Source of the DNA: Durusdinium trenchii
Taxonomy: Eukaryota; Sar; Dinophyceae; Suessiales; Symbiodiniaceae
Direction of reading: 5' to 3'
Assembly (NCBI GenBank): GCA_963970005.1
Contig: CAXAMN010027395.1
Coordinates: 259,455 to 323,454 of the forward strand
DNA length: 64,000 nt
Notes under the pieces: generated by a model
Told to the model about the DNA's origin: nothing
The model's database searches: none
The model's input: only the letters and a program-made list of their open reading frames with translations
Program-made: the position numbers and the translations under genes
In this document: positions 48,501-58,940 of the stretch, piece after piece
Layout: each line of letters begins with the position of its first letter
Numbering within the stretch: position 1 is the stretch's first letter

Positions 48501-51271
48501 GTGTTTTGATGGCAGTGTACTGCTGTGGCAATCCAAAGTGCCCTATCTCGGTGCCTGCTCAGCCGTCTGCCGATCAGCCACCTTCCGAGGCTGCTGGGCC
48601 ATCTCCCTTTGCACCGAGCGCGGTGCCCGACGCTTCCGGTGTAGCACCAGCAGCACGGGGCCGACGCCGCGGGTGGTTTGGCGCGAGCAGAAGGCCTTCG
48701 ATGTGCCGAAGCTGGGGGCACCAGTGAAGTGCAAACCGAGCCGTGCCACGAAGGATTTCACAAAACGCACCATCCTTTATCTAGGTGATGGTTTCGGATG
48801 TTTATATTTTCAACCCTTACTTGGGGATGATTGGAAGTGGGTTGAAAACACCAACTAGTTACTCCTTGATTAGCAGAACATGTAGAGCTATATAGAAAGG
48901 AGAACATGTGGCATTATTGGGCAACGATTATGGCGGGCATCAGCATGACTGGCGATCACTTGTTCGCAGGACGATTTGGATTGTTGAGGAAACCCACGAA
49001 AACCCTTAAGGCATTACAACTCTCCCAGCGAGTGATGCTTTTGTTTGTCGTTTAGGCCTAACCGTTTCATGGAAACTGAAGCAGTCTCAGGAAAGGCAAC
49101 CCCTTCGTGGACTTGGCCAGCAAGATGGCGGAGAAGATGGCCGCAGGGCCTTTAGCACCTTCTTTGCAATTTTCAGGGAAGCCCTGGTGTTATTGTTGTG
49201 TGTTTCCCAGAACCAGGGGCCCTGACTCGCTGTGTTTCGGGAGAAGAGGACACTCCGCCCTTAGCGGAAGCTGGTTTTGATGACCGGTCAGACATGCACA
49301 GTTTCATAGTTCTGTGTTTGCAGATGGGGATGATCAGTGGAGATCACACTGATACATCTAACATGATGGTTTTCCTTTAGAACTGGTTCTTTGGGGGGCA
49401 TCCATTTTGAGCCACACTTGGAATATGCCTTATGCCCACCAAGGTTTGTGAGCTTCTCCTAGAATTCTGGCAAGCTGATACATTCTTGGGAGAGGCCCAG
49501 GAAGAAGAACACTCAGTGATTGAACAGATGCCTGGGACGTGCCATAGGCCTCACATGTCTTCACATGTCTTCACTGACGTCAATCAAAGGATCTCAGACG
49601 ATCGAAGTTTTGCACCCGGAAGGTCGCTCGAGTCGCTCGCTGCGCACCGTTGCGGCCAGGCCTTTATGCCATGCCAACCCAACAACCAAAGCGAGTTGCG
49701 GGTGCTTGAACTGACAAGATCGAGTTCTTTTTGCTTGTCGATTCGTGTGGCAATTGGTGCGGTTCTTTCCATTTCTTCCTCAATGTGTTGGCAACTCCCC
49801 TGTGCTTGGATCATGAAGCAATATAGTGTCAGAGTGATGTGAGTGATGTGTCAGTTTGTGAGGGTGTTTAGTTGTTTCATGATGTTGCAAATTGTTTCGG
49901 ATTGGGCAGCCGCCTGTCACTCCATGCGGTACCCCGTGCTCCTCTCATTGGATTTCTTCTGATTGCTTGGAGTCCAACAGGTGATGTGCTTCCTTTGTAA
50001 GCTCACGCCTACATGAATGATTAGGTAAATCAGTAAGCCACGTCTCTGACAAAAGTTGTTTTATGCTTGGGGTGCTTCCTGGACAGTTCCGGCCAGCGAT
50101 TGGCAGTCCACCTTCCGCCTCGGTTCCTTCGTTTTTACATGAGTGACTGAGGCTCCCTTCGTCATACCTCCATCCCAGTGGCTCCGTCCGCCTCGCTTTC
50201 GGCCCAGGTGGTGCGGCTCTTGGCCACCACGACGTCTCCGCGGAGCGACGGGCGAAAGCTCCTCACCACCGAGGTGGACCCGAAGGCGGTGGCGGTGGTG
50301 TCGGGTGGCCCAGTGCTTCGTGTCGGGCAATCGGTGAGGGGTGAGGGTCGGGTGGGTGAGGGGGGAGGGTGGGTGGTGAGAGGCGAGAGGTGTTTGGGCC
50401 CGAATTTTGGCATTAAAATCTGACATTTGACTGTAGCAAGTCTTGGTAGATGTCCATTAGGCTAAGAACTTTAACCGTAACCTTGGGTGATCACCCCTAA
50501 AGGATGTCGGACGAACATTATTTGTCATGAATCATGAACTACACAGGAAAAGCTCCCAACTCAGCTAAACCTACTATAGAAAAGGATGACACTCAGATGG
50601 AGCATGATGGAGTGATCGAAAACCAAACAGGGTGGTCGAAAGATGTCGTAACCAATGGACACGGTGAGCTACCAGTTTTATCCAGTTTTGCCTATCTTTG
50701 CAGCATTGGTGAGTTGGGAGTTGGGGCTGGGTCGGATAGGGGTCCAATATATGTCCATAAATAGGGCCTATGATGCCACTATGATGCCTATGACTCACCT
50801 CTTTCTTGGTCTCTGTCATGCAACGACCACATTTACCTCTCAGGTGCACCTCCTGGTCGAGAGATACACCTGGATGGCTCACCTTCAAGCTGGGTCGCGC
50901 CGAGAACCTCTCCTCGGAGTGCTCGGACGCGCAGGTCAAGGCCATTCTGTGGCTACGTCAGGGGGCGGAGCAGCTCAGATGGCAAGAGTGGTGGGGACAC
51001 ACAGTTAGGTAACCATAAGGCTTGCTACAGTCAATCCCGGCCGTCCATGTCAGAGACGGATTTGATTCAAAAAAACAAACCGTCCTCCCGGTGTATTTGG
51101 GGTCGACTGGTTTTTGCATGTTTTTGCTGGTTTTTGCCTGTCTCGGTTCGGGAGTCGCGTTAATCTGTGACTCCTCCTCCCCGATGCTTTTTTCTTGCGA
51201 CGCCTAGGCATGTGCCGGTCTGGAGCTCCAGTGAGGCCGAATCCGTGGAGGAACTCATTGACGCTTGGTGA
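45473..51271 (+). CDS. Unidentified multi-exon gene
   Basis: About twelve + strand exons with consistent phase except one open joint (50,333 to 50,844). It ends with SSSEAESVEELIDAW and TGA 51,269-51,271. No domain is recognised. It has a hydrophobic/Gly stretch (SSLLVGWGKRVGEG), a globular middle part and a Cys/Arg-rich segment. The 5' end is not identified. It lies in the same direction as the channel gene, as in dinoflagellate unidirectional gene arrays. Confidence 0.62.
45620..45686 (+). CDS. Unidentified gene, exon b
   Basis: Acceptor ACTTTAG, GC donor GCCTAC. Reads VRKGMQKLGSSLLVGWGKRV. Phase 1 fits exon c. Confidence 0.6.
45814..45884 (+). CDS. Unidentified gene, exon c
   Basis: Acceptor TCAGAG, donor GTGCTT. 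Reads PSANATRIRPAAEDLRLLML and NGS. Confidence 0.55.
46029..46077 (+). CDS. Unidentified gene, exon d
   Basis: Acceptor TGTCACAG, canonical donor GTAAGG. Reads DQHAASERVGASNALA. Confidence 0.6.
46850..47070 (+). CDS. Unidentified gene, exon e
   Basis: 221 nt, acceptor CACTAG, donor GTGGGC. Reads WYQNNENGLVTLRSSPSIAG, FLKQLGTLALGPSAPAAILR and VTEILSLAQTAELLEQ. Very strong codon bias; likely a folded alpha-helical region. Confidence 0.74.
47492..47686 (+). CDS. Unidentified gene, exon f
   Basis: Acceptor CTCCCTCAG, GA donor GAAAAG. Reads VEPRYGIRIISVYSCDAHLE, ERSDIFSHRFRPVPGQIIVP. 195 nt in phase 0-0. Looks like a folded domain, but of no family I know. Confidence 0.74.
47816..47984 (+). CDS. 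Unidentified gene, exon g
   Basis: Acceptor GGCCAAG. Reads ALEETSPDGPVELETPYRQA, IESKTLGIVRFAHQYHNLDL. The GC donor GCATGC at 47,985 avoids the in-frame TGA at 47,996 and fits exon h; a terminal exon is the alternative. Confidence 0.68.
48293..48343 (+). CDS. Unidentified gene, exon h
   Basis: 51 nt between TTAATTAG and canonical donor GTGAGTG. Reads NYQTYSRKLLVELVAV. Phases fit both neighbours. The 188-codon ORF that spans this and the next exon is open by chance through the intron. Confidence 0.55.
48563..48784 (+). CDS. Unidentified gene, exon i, Cys/Arg-rich
   Basis: Acceptor CTGCTCAG, donor GTGATG. Reads VCRSATFRGCWAISLCTERG, FRCSTSSTGPTPRVVWREQK and FDVPKLGAPVKCKPSRATKD. Nearly every third base is G or C. 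A Pro/Ala-rich alternative frame (48,563-48,727) is out of phase. Confidence 0.64.
49060..50178. other. No firm exon
   Basis: A GC-richer patch at 49,575-49,715 is open in two frames (QTIEVLHPEGRSSRSLRTVA or SFAPGRSLESLAAHRCGQAF) without clear borders. The rest looks intronic. Confidence 0.35.
50179..50333 (+). CDS. Unidentified gene, exon j
   Basis: Acceptor CATCCCAG, donor GTGAGG. Reads APSASLSAQVVRLLATTTSP, LLTTEVDPKAVAVVSGGPVL. The phase needed (1) is exactly that left by exon i. Confidence 0.7.
50844..51008 (+). CDS. Unidentified gene, exon k
   Basis: Acceptor CCTCTCAG, canonical donor GTAACC. Reads PGWLTFKLGRAENLSSECSD, AQVKAILWLRQGAEQLRWQE. The phase matches the last exon. Confidence 0.7.
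   Translation: MHLLVERYTWMAHLQAGSRREPLLGVLGRAGQGHSVATSGGGAAQMARVVGTHS
51208..51271 (+). CDS. Unidentified gene, last exon
   Basis: Acceptor CGCCTAG. Reads HVPVWSSSEAESVEELIDAW, then TGA. Acidic C-terminus. Confidence 0.66.
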
Positions 51272-51920
51272 CCCACCGCACGACCAGGTGGGCCGTTGAA
51301 GTGGAACAGTCGGGGTGAGGGATGGTGAGGGTGAAATGGGTTCGTTGTGGACAAGAAGGACTCCAAACGACTCCAAACGACCCTCACTTTCAGCCCGTGG
51401 TGACCCCGGATATCGCTCGCTTTTGGTTCCGATCTTTCTCAGGACCACCTGTGTGGGGATGTGTGGGGTAGACATCCAGGGGAACATAAAGCCTCCTGCC
51501 CACCTAGAGAAGTTTCCCCGGTTTTGACTACCATGGATTGGATGCTGCACGCACAAGTTTACCAAACATGGCGATGTGTCGAATGCGGAGTTTGTACAAA
51601 ACACTTAGTAAATCACTTATAATTATCACGGTCACAACAGTGGATACAGCAGAAGTTTTTTTCACTATGGTTGGCATGTCCTTCCCTATGAAGTATCGTC
51701 CTTTACTGTCATTTAACCGGGGGCTCGCCAACTTCGAGCCCAAGTATTGTGGTCAAGACCTATCCCTGATTGTAACGGTTGATTTGTTGCCCAAGCCTTC
51801 AGTGAGTGGTGGATGCGGGACAGGTGACTGAAGAGGAAAGCAGGTCCTGTGAGGGTACAGTCTGACTCCATACACAGAAGCTACCTCTGTCAGCCAAACA
51901 GAAACAACCTCACATCAACA
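51272..51920. other. Spacer, no exon
   Basis: Low-GC sequence with a 97-codon unbiased ORF (51,538-51,831). Probably 3' UTR and intergenic. Confidence 0.45.
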
Positions 51921-52085
51921 AGGACGCTACTAGGAGCAAAGGGCATCGCTACTAGGAGCGATCGGATGCTACTAGGGTTGCTCCTGGCCTTGCTACTAGC
52001 AACAAAGGATAACAAAGGGCATCGCTACTAGGAAAGAAGCTACTAGTAGCTCCTGGCATCGCTACTAGTAACAAGAAGCTATACC
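51921..52085. repeat. Diverged copy of the 89-bp repeat family
   Basis: Carries AAGGACGCTACTAGGAGCAA, GGCATCGCTACTAGGA and CTGGCCTTGCTACTAGCA words, as at 1-312, but scrambled and without a clean period. Confidence 0.88.
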
Positions 52086-52127
52086 AAGGACGCGGTTTGG
52101 AGTTTGGAGACTCAGCCAACTGTCCAG

Positions 52128-52273
52128 GGCGCACAGCCGGCCCACTGTCACCGGACAATGCGTGCAAAGCCAAGGACGGCCGATGGGCCTGGGTGCACGT
52201 TTGGAGTGGCTGCTTGGATGATGGATGGTGCTTCCAAGTCAAGACGTGGAAGGGCCACATACTAATGTGCTGA
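52128..52273 (+). CDS. Cys/Trp-rich exon, possibly secreted
   Basis: Reads NACKAKDGRWAWVHVWSGCL and DDGWCFQVKTWKGH, with Cys and Trp spacing like an extracellular disulfide domain. The frame extends left to about 52,083 and stops at TGA 52,271-52,273. Acceptor near CTGTCCAG. It has no Met and was missed by ORF scans. No family assigned. Confidence 0.48.
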
Positions 52274-52709
52274 CAGGAAAGAGCATGCCTTGGCTCCAAC
52301 ACAGGCGTCTCAGGTTCCAAGTGAATAGTTTTGATATCATCATTGGATACTGGATGATACTGGTATTTAAGTTATTTAAGTGTGCAGGTTGAGGATGTTT
52401 CTTTGTTTAGGCTCACTTGTTCATCCAAAGCTGTAGTTGATGGAGCAACAGGGCGAAGACAGATTCACTATTTATACTTGAATACTGTATCCATATGGCA
52501 TGTTGAATAATAAGCTTGAACTAAACATTGTTTATTCCCATTCCACCCGTACAGATCCTTGCTGGACAGCTGAGTCATCAGGAAGCCACACTGTTTCTTT
52601 AGTAGTCAACAATAGCACTGGCCTCCAACCTAATGGCAAAAGGAAGCTAAGAATGGCCTCCATCCTTCCTGCAACCTATTTCCCCAACACCCCATCACCG
52701 TGATCCGAG

Positions 52710-52843
52710 GCGAAAGCGTGGAGGTCTCCCTGCGCCACGCTGCCCCAGCGCACCCGCGACGGACACCCGACCACAGCGCCCGCAGCGAGGGGGAGGCGGA
52801 GGACACCGCGCGATCGGAGCGACTTCAGTCACCCCACGACCAC
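52710..52843 (+). CDS. Coiled-coil gene set: exon with charged linker
   Basis: Acceptor TCCGAG, donor GTCTGT. Reads GESVEVSLRHAAPAHPRRTP and SEGEAEDTARSERLQSPHDH. Disordered, highly charged. Phase 0 matches the next exon. Confidence 0.62.
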
Positions 52844-53012
52844 GTCTGTGGCGCAGAGTTTGCAGCGCATTGGGGCATGAGTGGCTTGGATGATTGGTTG
52901 GCTTGGGAGGGTGGGGAGGGAGGGCAAAAGTGGTGGGATCTGGTGGAAATTGTGGGCAAGGTGGATCATGGTAAATGGGTTTCTTTGGATGTGAGTTCTG
53001 TCTGAGGCGCAG

Positions 53013-53129
53013 AAGGTGCACTGTGTGGGCATCAGCTGGCTCAACAGGCTGGTGATGGACCCCAGCAGCAGTTCACCGACAGGGAAACTGCCTGACGTGG
53101 CTGTGGATGTTGAGCACACAACAGACGAA
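53013..53129 (+). CDS. Coiled-coil gene set: exon
   Basis: Acceptor GGCGCAG, GA donor GACATA. Reads CVGISWLNRLVMDPSSSSPT and GKLPDVAVDVEHTTDE. Confidence 0.62.
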
Positions 53130-53303
53130 GACATAGGAACACATCAAAGCAATTCAACATTAGAGGTACGGTTCGGTTGGACCTTACCAACTTTGATTTC
53201 AAGGGTTGAGCTGCTAAGTTACATACATTGGCCTGATCTTAGACACTAAAGACTTAAAGACACAGGCTGCACTTCGTTCCACCGCCCACTGTTCGCCGCA
53301 CAG

Positions 53304-53426
53304 GTGGCTCAGCGCTTCAAGCTTGGCCGTAACACGCGGAGCGGGTTACTGAAGAGCTTGGCGGAGCGAGTGGGGAGCTTTCACCAGATGCAGAAGCAAT
53401 GGGAGATCTTCGTGGAGACCATGAAG
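53304..53426 (+). CDS. Coiled-coil gene set: exon
   Basis: Acceptor GCCGCACAG, donor GTCACG. Reads VAQRFKLGRNTRSGLLKSLA, then SFHQMQKQWEIFVETMK. Helical; phase 0-0. Confidence 0.68.
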
Positions 53427-53783
53427 GTCACGGGGGAGAAGTGGAGGGGTTTTGGGGCTCAGCCTGGTTTTTAGGCCATTTCTGGAATCTGGGCAGCCCC
53501 TGGAATATGCGAAGTGCCGGTTCAATAGTAAGATTCCTGTTGTTTGTCCGTAAACGTGTCCGTACTGTAATGACAATGATCAACGTACTTTTGTTTGTTT
53601 AATCAATACCTTGCCGGCCATTTGGGAGAAGATTCCTTTTAGCAAGAGGCATGGGTGTTGCTGCTTGATCGAGTAGCCACTCCTTGAGCTATCAGTCCAA
53701 AGCCGTAAGAGTATACCACGAACTATAGAAAATTCACCCGCAGCCAAAGGAAGCATGTGCATGCTTCGCGGGCTTGTCGAGAG

Positions 53784-53891
53784 GTCAAGCATCATGAAGC
53801 GGTCGAGCAGTTGAGATTCCAAGAGAAGAGGTTTGGTGAGACGAATCAGAAGTACAGCGAGAGTGCCTTGGCATTGAACAAGTATGACCTT
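53784..53891 (+). CDS. Coiled-coil gene set: exon
   Basis: Acceptor GTCGAGAG, GC donor GCTTTG. Reads VKHHEAVEQLRFQEKRFGET and KYSESALALNKYD. Heptad-like, phase 0-0. Confidence 0.62.
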
Positions 53892-54514
53892 GCTTTGGGT
53901 TGAACTGGAACTTGTGGGCCATTAGCCACTAGTCACTAGTTGGGAAACAGATCCAAACGGTAGACTCAGAGTTCATGCTTGCCGCATGCTTGCATTGTTT
54001 AAGCTTCCCTCCCAGCTTATTGCAAATGATGCTGCAGTGAAATGATATGTTTGAATTCTCCGCCTTGGCGCTTGTCGCCACTCATGTCTCCAAACAGCCC
54101 TGCTGCCGAAGAAACAGCTGCTCTTCTTGGGTGAAAAGTATCCCCAGCTGTCGACCAGTCCCTGAGACGGCTCCCTGGCCCCGGTTCCAGTCGAGGTGTC
54201 GAGGCCTTTCACCGCTCCCTGGCTGCCGGGTGCCGGCGCCTGTGCGGTGAAGAGGAGGAGATGCGACAGAAGGACGGCCAATCAAAATCATCCCACATCC
54301 TCCAACAACTGAGAAAGCTGATGGAAGCTGAAAGCCATACCCTAAGCATCCCTGAGCCCTAAGCCATGAGTGGGTGGTGCTTTCCAAAGTGGGTGGTGCT
54401 GTGCAAGATCTTTTTAAGGTTTATTACTTTTGCCCATCCCTATGGCTCAACAGCAGGGACGTGTAGCTTCCCTAATTCACTGGCATATGTTGTGGGTGGT
54501 TGACAACTCGCCAG

Positions 54515-54550
54515 CCGGAGGAAGATGAGGATTTGGAGGAGGCGACCAAG
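54515..54550 (+). CDS. Coiled-coil gene set: short acidic exon
   Basis: 36 nt, acceptor TCGCCAG, GC donor GCCTGG. Reads PEEDEDLEEATK and keeps phase between 53,891 and 54,877. Confidence 0.52.
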
Positions 54551-54876
54551 GCCTGGTGTTAGCGGTATGGCTGTACCAGCTTGTTCGGGAGAAGACGGAG
54601 AACGATTATATCATTTTATTCCCACAGTGCTTTATGTTTGGGGGGTTGGGGAGTGGATTTTTTTTTATGTTGAGCAAGTCGAGATGAATAGATACATATA
54701 TATATATATACACGATTATACACGTGTGTATATAATGGGTATAGTCAAGTTGTCAAGGGTCGAGGCAACACACCAGTTTAGCCGTACAGTCTCCATCAAC
54801 CAATGCACCGAGGGTTTCTACAAGATCCTTGACATGGCTGGTTTCCTCACCCGCTGAGTTCTGAGTTCGTGTTGAG

Positions 54877-54965
54877 TTCGAGGTGAAGCGGCGGATCGAG
54901 GGAGAACAGCAGAAACTCCTGGACCTGGATCAGCAACAGGCGACGCTGGACGACGGATTGTCCAA
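54877..54965 (+). CDS. Coiled-coil gene set: exon
   Basis: Acceptor GTTGAG. Reads EVKRRIEGEQQKLLDLDQQQ and ATLDDGLS; donor GTGAAC or an upstream GA. A strong coiled coil. Confidence 0.64.
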
Positions 54966-55576
54966 GTGAACACTGCCTGTCGTGCGCAGGGACGTGTCGC
55001 CCATGATGTCGAGTTCCACCCGCTCAACTCTCCGCTTGATAGACGCAACAGTCCTACAGTAGGCGATGTGACTAGACTGCTACAAGCAGAGATTTGATGG
55101 ATTGACTTCCGGACTTGGACCAAGAAAAGGTGATTAAGAATCAGCCGCGCGAGGGTTCTAGGCCCTAGGCTTTGGCGGCAGGCTTCATCATCGAATATGG
55201 GCAGGTTCCTACTTACTGGGCAATATCGATTCACGTGGATGCACGACCAACCACTTGGAGCGAACACATGCGAACATAATCCTCCAAAGTCCAGTGACCA
55301 ACTCTGCCTTAAGTGCTTCCACCCCACATGCTTGGACTTGGACTCGGAATCCTGGGGCTTCGATTGCCTCTTCCATGCTCAGCGTGTGTCAGAGGCGCAC
55401 TTCCAGACCTCCTTGGACCTCGCACCTCGGCGGGCGGCTTTCGGTGGATGTCGGGGTGGCGCCACGTCATCATCACACAGCGCACGTGGTGCTGCAATCC
55501 ATGAAACTCGATGTGTCTTGTTGGTGTTGGTGTTGGTGTGTGTGATTCGATGCAATGCAGCGACCCAGCGATCCAG

Positions 55577-55642
55577 GTGAGGAGTAAATACAACGACCTC
55601 ATGGCCGAGGACCTGCGTGTGGTGCCACAGATGGAGACCAGG
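55577..55642 (+). CDS. Coiled-coil gene set: exon
   Basis: 66 nt, acceptor GATCCAG, donor GTCAAG. Reads VRSKYNDLMAEDLRVVPQME. A GC-rich candidate at 55,393-55,447 (HFQTSLDLAPRRAAF) may be the preceding exon. Confidence 0.6.
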
Positions 55643-56004
55643 GTCAAGGATTAGATTGCTTGGGCGATGCGGTCGACACTCCCTTTGTGGATCTATATGT
55701 TATGCAATCTATGTACTAACTACTACTGTATCTCTATCCCCATGTATTGTGTCAGTCCAACTTGCCTACTCCATTCTAGACACAAATTTGTTGCAGGCAC
55801 CTTCCTGCTTGACACAGTCGGGAAGTGGGGTCCATGATTGTCTCTCCTGAAAACCAGGTCAGGCTCACTTTGACTCACACTCTGACTCACTCACTAACAT
55901 GGAAGTGGACTCAGTGGACAACAGAAAAATGAAACCTGAGAAGACCATTGTCCTTTTACACACAGGAAGTTCACTTCTATGTTCCTGGGCAATTCCCTGC
56001 CGAG

Positions 56005-56111
56005 GCCTCCGAGAGGAGCTTCAGGGGCTCCGGGAGCGGCACTTGACGCGGCAGCAGGAAGCGCTGAAAGCGCGGAGGCAGGAGCCAAACGGGTGTGGAA
56101 GGCGTGCAGAG
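56005..56111 (+). CDS. Coiled-coil gene set: exon
   Basis: Acceptor TGCCGAG, donor GTGGTG. Reads LREELQGLRERHLTRQQEAL and KARRQEPNGCGRRAE. Strong heptad pattern and codon bias. Confidence 0.68.
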
Positions 56112-56327
56112 GTGGTGTAAAATCAACTCCTCACCCGTAACAACTGGCAAGGGAACAGAAGTCTTCAGTCTTCATGCATCATATATATATATATATACGG
56201 GTACTTATATAATATTATATATAGATGTATTTATATACCAGCACCACGGAAAGGGTGTCCATTAATAGCCCTGTAGAGGTCAAGGGCCAAGGGGTGTCAT
56301 AAACCACCCTTTCCGTGGTCCTGGTAT

Positions 56328-56459
56328 ACACTGCGCCTTCGGCGGCGCCGCCTTCATCCGGAAACGGCTCGGCTTCGTTGAGGCTGACGGATGACTTGGC
56401 CGAGCTGGCCACGCTCAAGGCGCATTTGGCCAATGTGCAGCGGGCCTCAAGAGACTTGG
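56328..56459 (+). CDS. Coiled-coil gene set: exon
   Basis: Reads APSAAPPSSGNGSASLRLTD then DLAELATLKAHLANVQRASR; donor GTGAGG. The 5' border is uncertain because no good acceptor is visible. Confidence 0.58.
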
Positions 56460-56683
56460 GTGAGGATGGGAAGGGTTGGTATGGCTGTGTCGTTGTTGGA
56501 TTCGGTGTACCCGAAGCCACAGTGGTCGCTTCGAGATATAGCCACGTTGGTGCCTTTTGTTGTGGAACCACTGCATTGGTTGAGCTGTTTCTTCTTTGTG
56601 TTTGCACTGGATGAACAACCTTCTTTGGATCTCTTACAATCATAGTTTCACTGCAATTCAGCAGCTCACCACTGGTTTGGAGA

Positions 56684-56744
56684 GAGGGAAGGAGGGAGGG
56701 AGGGAGGTAGGGAGGGAGGGAGGTAGGGAGGGAGGGAGAGTTGC
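56684..56744. repeat. GGGA microsatellite
   Basis: About fifteen GGGA/GGTA units. The minus frame gives a spurious Pro/Ser/Leu run. Confidence 0.93.
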
Positions 56745-56969
56745 AGGGACTGTCGGACCTTCTCTCCGTACAGGCGTACATATAGATAGATGTTTGGAAC
56801 ACAGTGCCTGGTAGTTGATGTTGCTTCAGTTTTCGGTTTGCCAAACATGTTGCAGATACAGGAGCTCAACTGGTAGTGAGTAGTGAGTGAACTGACAGTG
56901 ATAATTGTGCGCATTGCGGGACTTTGTTCATTCCTATGTTGCACGTCGTCATGTCGATCATGTATGCAG

Positions 56970-57211
56970 GCCAAATCGATGAAGGTGCCGATGCTTTGTA
57001 TTTGTCCTGCCTTTCGTGTTGTCCGCAACTTCGACGTGCATTTGATTCGAACAAGTCAGGAAGCGAGCAGAAGCACGCTACGAAGTTGGAGGACTATGTT
57101 CGAAGAGTGGCCAGTCAAGATGCAAAGACCCTGCGCACTGGTGGCGGGTTCATCCTGAACAGCTTGGCCAAAGTTGAAGCACAAGCCTTCCTGAGGGAGT
57201 TGAGAATTTGA
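56970..57211 (+). CDS. Coiled-coil gene set: exon, stop-bounded
   Basis: Acceptor ATGCAG. Reads RRAFDSNKSGSEQKHATKLE, DYVRRVASQDAKTLRTGGGF, ILNSLAK to TGA 57,209-57,211. A GT donor at GTTGAAG (57,172) would continue the gene to 57,998. Codon bias is moderate. Confidence 0.5.
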
Positions 57212-57447
57212 GAGCTAAATTGGCTTTCAATTCTTGACTTGTGCACGCCAAATGCAAAACCAGAGCTTCCTCAAACGACATGCTTCCACTGACACGATCT
57301 GACACAGCTGCAAAACCCAAGAGGTTCAACCTCTTGGATTGCATGCAGACAAAACAATACCCCATCACCAAGCAGTCAATCATGGGTCACTGGCCACAAG
57401 AGAGAGCTTCAATGAAGGAAGAAGGGATGGAACATGATGGAAACCTG

Positions 57448-57997
57448 TTTCTACTAGCTTCTTGTCACTACTAGTAAGGCACTTGTTCCTACTAGCTTCT
57501 TGTTACCCTATGTAAGGACTTCACCAGATATCCCTCCTTTTTGGAATAGATGACTTGTGGCTTTGGGCGGACTTGTCAAGCACATGTGGTGCGTCCAATC
57601 AGGCATGTCTTGAAAATAGAATGACAATGATCAAACACCAATATAAAGTAGTTTGAAGTGGCTAGTCTTATAAAAATATGTCATATGGTAAGGCCAAGGA
57701 CGGCCTGCAAATAAAGCTTAACCAAATCAAATAAGTCAAATGGAAAAGTCAAAGTCAAAATTTGAAAACAACTCGACAAAACCACATAAAAAGTGAAATA
57801 TAATTTCAAAAACGTCGGCTTTGGTCCAATTGACTTGTTTGTGACTTTCTGAAACTTTTTGATGATTTTTTGACTTGACTTTTGGCACTGACTACTATAT
57901 GTTGACTTTTTTTATTAGTCTTGAAAGCAGCCTCTCTCCAATGAAATATGTTTATCAGGCTAGTGTATTGAGGCGCCATGTTTGCAGATGTTTGCAG
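57448..57997. other. Dispersed repeat fragment, then AT-rich sequence
   Basis: CTACTAGCTTCTTGTCACTACTAG-like words at 57,448-57,515 belong to the 89-bp family. The rest is A-rich (AAAGTCAAAGTCAAAATTTG) with no exon. Confidence 0.55.
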
Positions 57998-58084
57998 GAC
58001 TTTGTCGACCGATCCAGGTGGCACGAAAATGTCCGGATCAGTCACCAGATGTCACCAGCGGATTTGCCTCCCAAGGGCCACGAT
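57998..58084 (+). CDS. Coiled-coil gene set: exon
   Basis: Acceptor GTTTGCAG, canonical donor GTAACA. Reads DFVDRSRWHENVRISHQMSP and ADLPPKGHD. Phase 0-0. Confidence 0.56.
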
Positions 58085-58127
58085 GTAACAAGCCCTGCGT
58101 TGCTCGTCACATGTGTCGCTCTTTGAG

Positions 58128-58214
58128 GTCGAGCTGGAACGGCTTCAGCAGCAGATCCGCTCGACGAAGGTTCCGAAGGCTTCGGGACCGGCGTGGACCG
58201 GCGTCCCGACATGA
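58128..58214 (+). CDS. Coiled-coil gene set: exon
   Basis: Acceptor CTTTGAG, only 43 nt after the previous exon. Reads VELERLQQQIRSTKVPKASG then PAWTGVPT and TGA 58,212-58,214. Terminal or spliced shortly before. Confidence 0.52.
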   Translation, partial: VELERLQQQIRSTKVPKASGPAWTGVPT

Positions 58215-58596
58215 AGCGTGGGAAGATGCGGGCGTAGCACAGCTATTGACAGGTGCCACGCTAGTAGTAACAGGTACAGCTATTGACAGGATACTGGAAT
58301 TCGAAGTCCTCCCGACAAACGGTGGATCTCGGCCGAGCATGTCCGTTGACCGCTGCAATACCATAAGTCAACCTCCTCCGCGACAGGAGGCGGTTCATGG
58401 ACCTGAAACGGTTGTGAGCCTGGCAAGCTGCTGAGAGACGGCGTGCGAAACCCGCGTGGTACATGGCCTGGAGCCAGCTGGGTGGTGAGTGGACTGGGAG
58501 TAGCTGGCTGTTACCCTACTTAGGTGCCAGAGATTTCCCGAAAACGATGAACATGAGGTTGTCGTGAGCCATGCGGTTATGGAACAGCGGCCCTAG

Positions 58597-58695
58597 GCCA
58601 TGCAGGTGGACACGACTGCGCTCAGCCATTTTCAGGTTGCAGATGAGCGGCGCTGGCTCGCCAAGCACCAAGAGTTTGTTGAAGGCATGCGATGA
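58597..58695 (+). CDS. Coiled-coil gene set: exon
   Basis: Acceptor GCCCTAG. Reads AMQVDTTALSHFQVADERRW and LAKHQEFVEGMR to TGA. A long minus ORF over it lacks bias. Confidence 0.55.
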   Translation, partial: AMQVDTTALSHFQVADERRWLAKHQEFVEGMR

Positions 58696-58940
58696 TGGGC
58701 GAATGCTTTCCAACCACCTGCAGCTGAAATCCAACACTCCTCTGGGTTGATTAGTGGCCTGAACCTCCGCTGCACTGCTATGAATTCTTGCATGGAGTTG
58801 GAACATTTTGGGACGCTGGGCTTGTGGCGGATGGGTAGCAACACGTGCGAATGTACGTCAGGATGCTAAGTTGCTGTTACGTTGCTAAGTTTCGTACTTC
58901 GCACACCAATGTGCATCTTATTGTGCTCATGGACCTGCAG

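Noticed and set aside
48292-48858. 188-codon single ORF
   Set aside because: It spans two real exons and an intron (48,344-48,562) that is open by chance; splice signals and bias support two exons.
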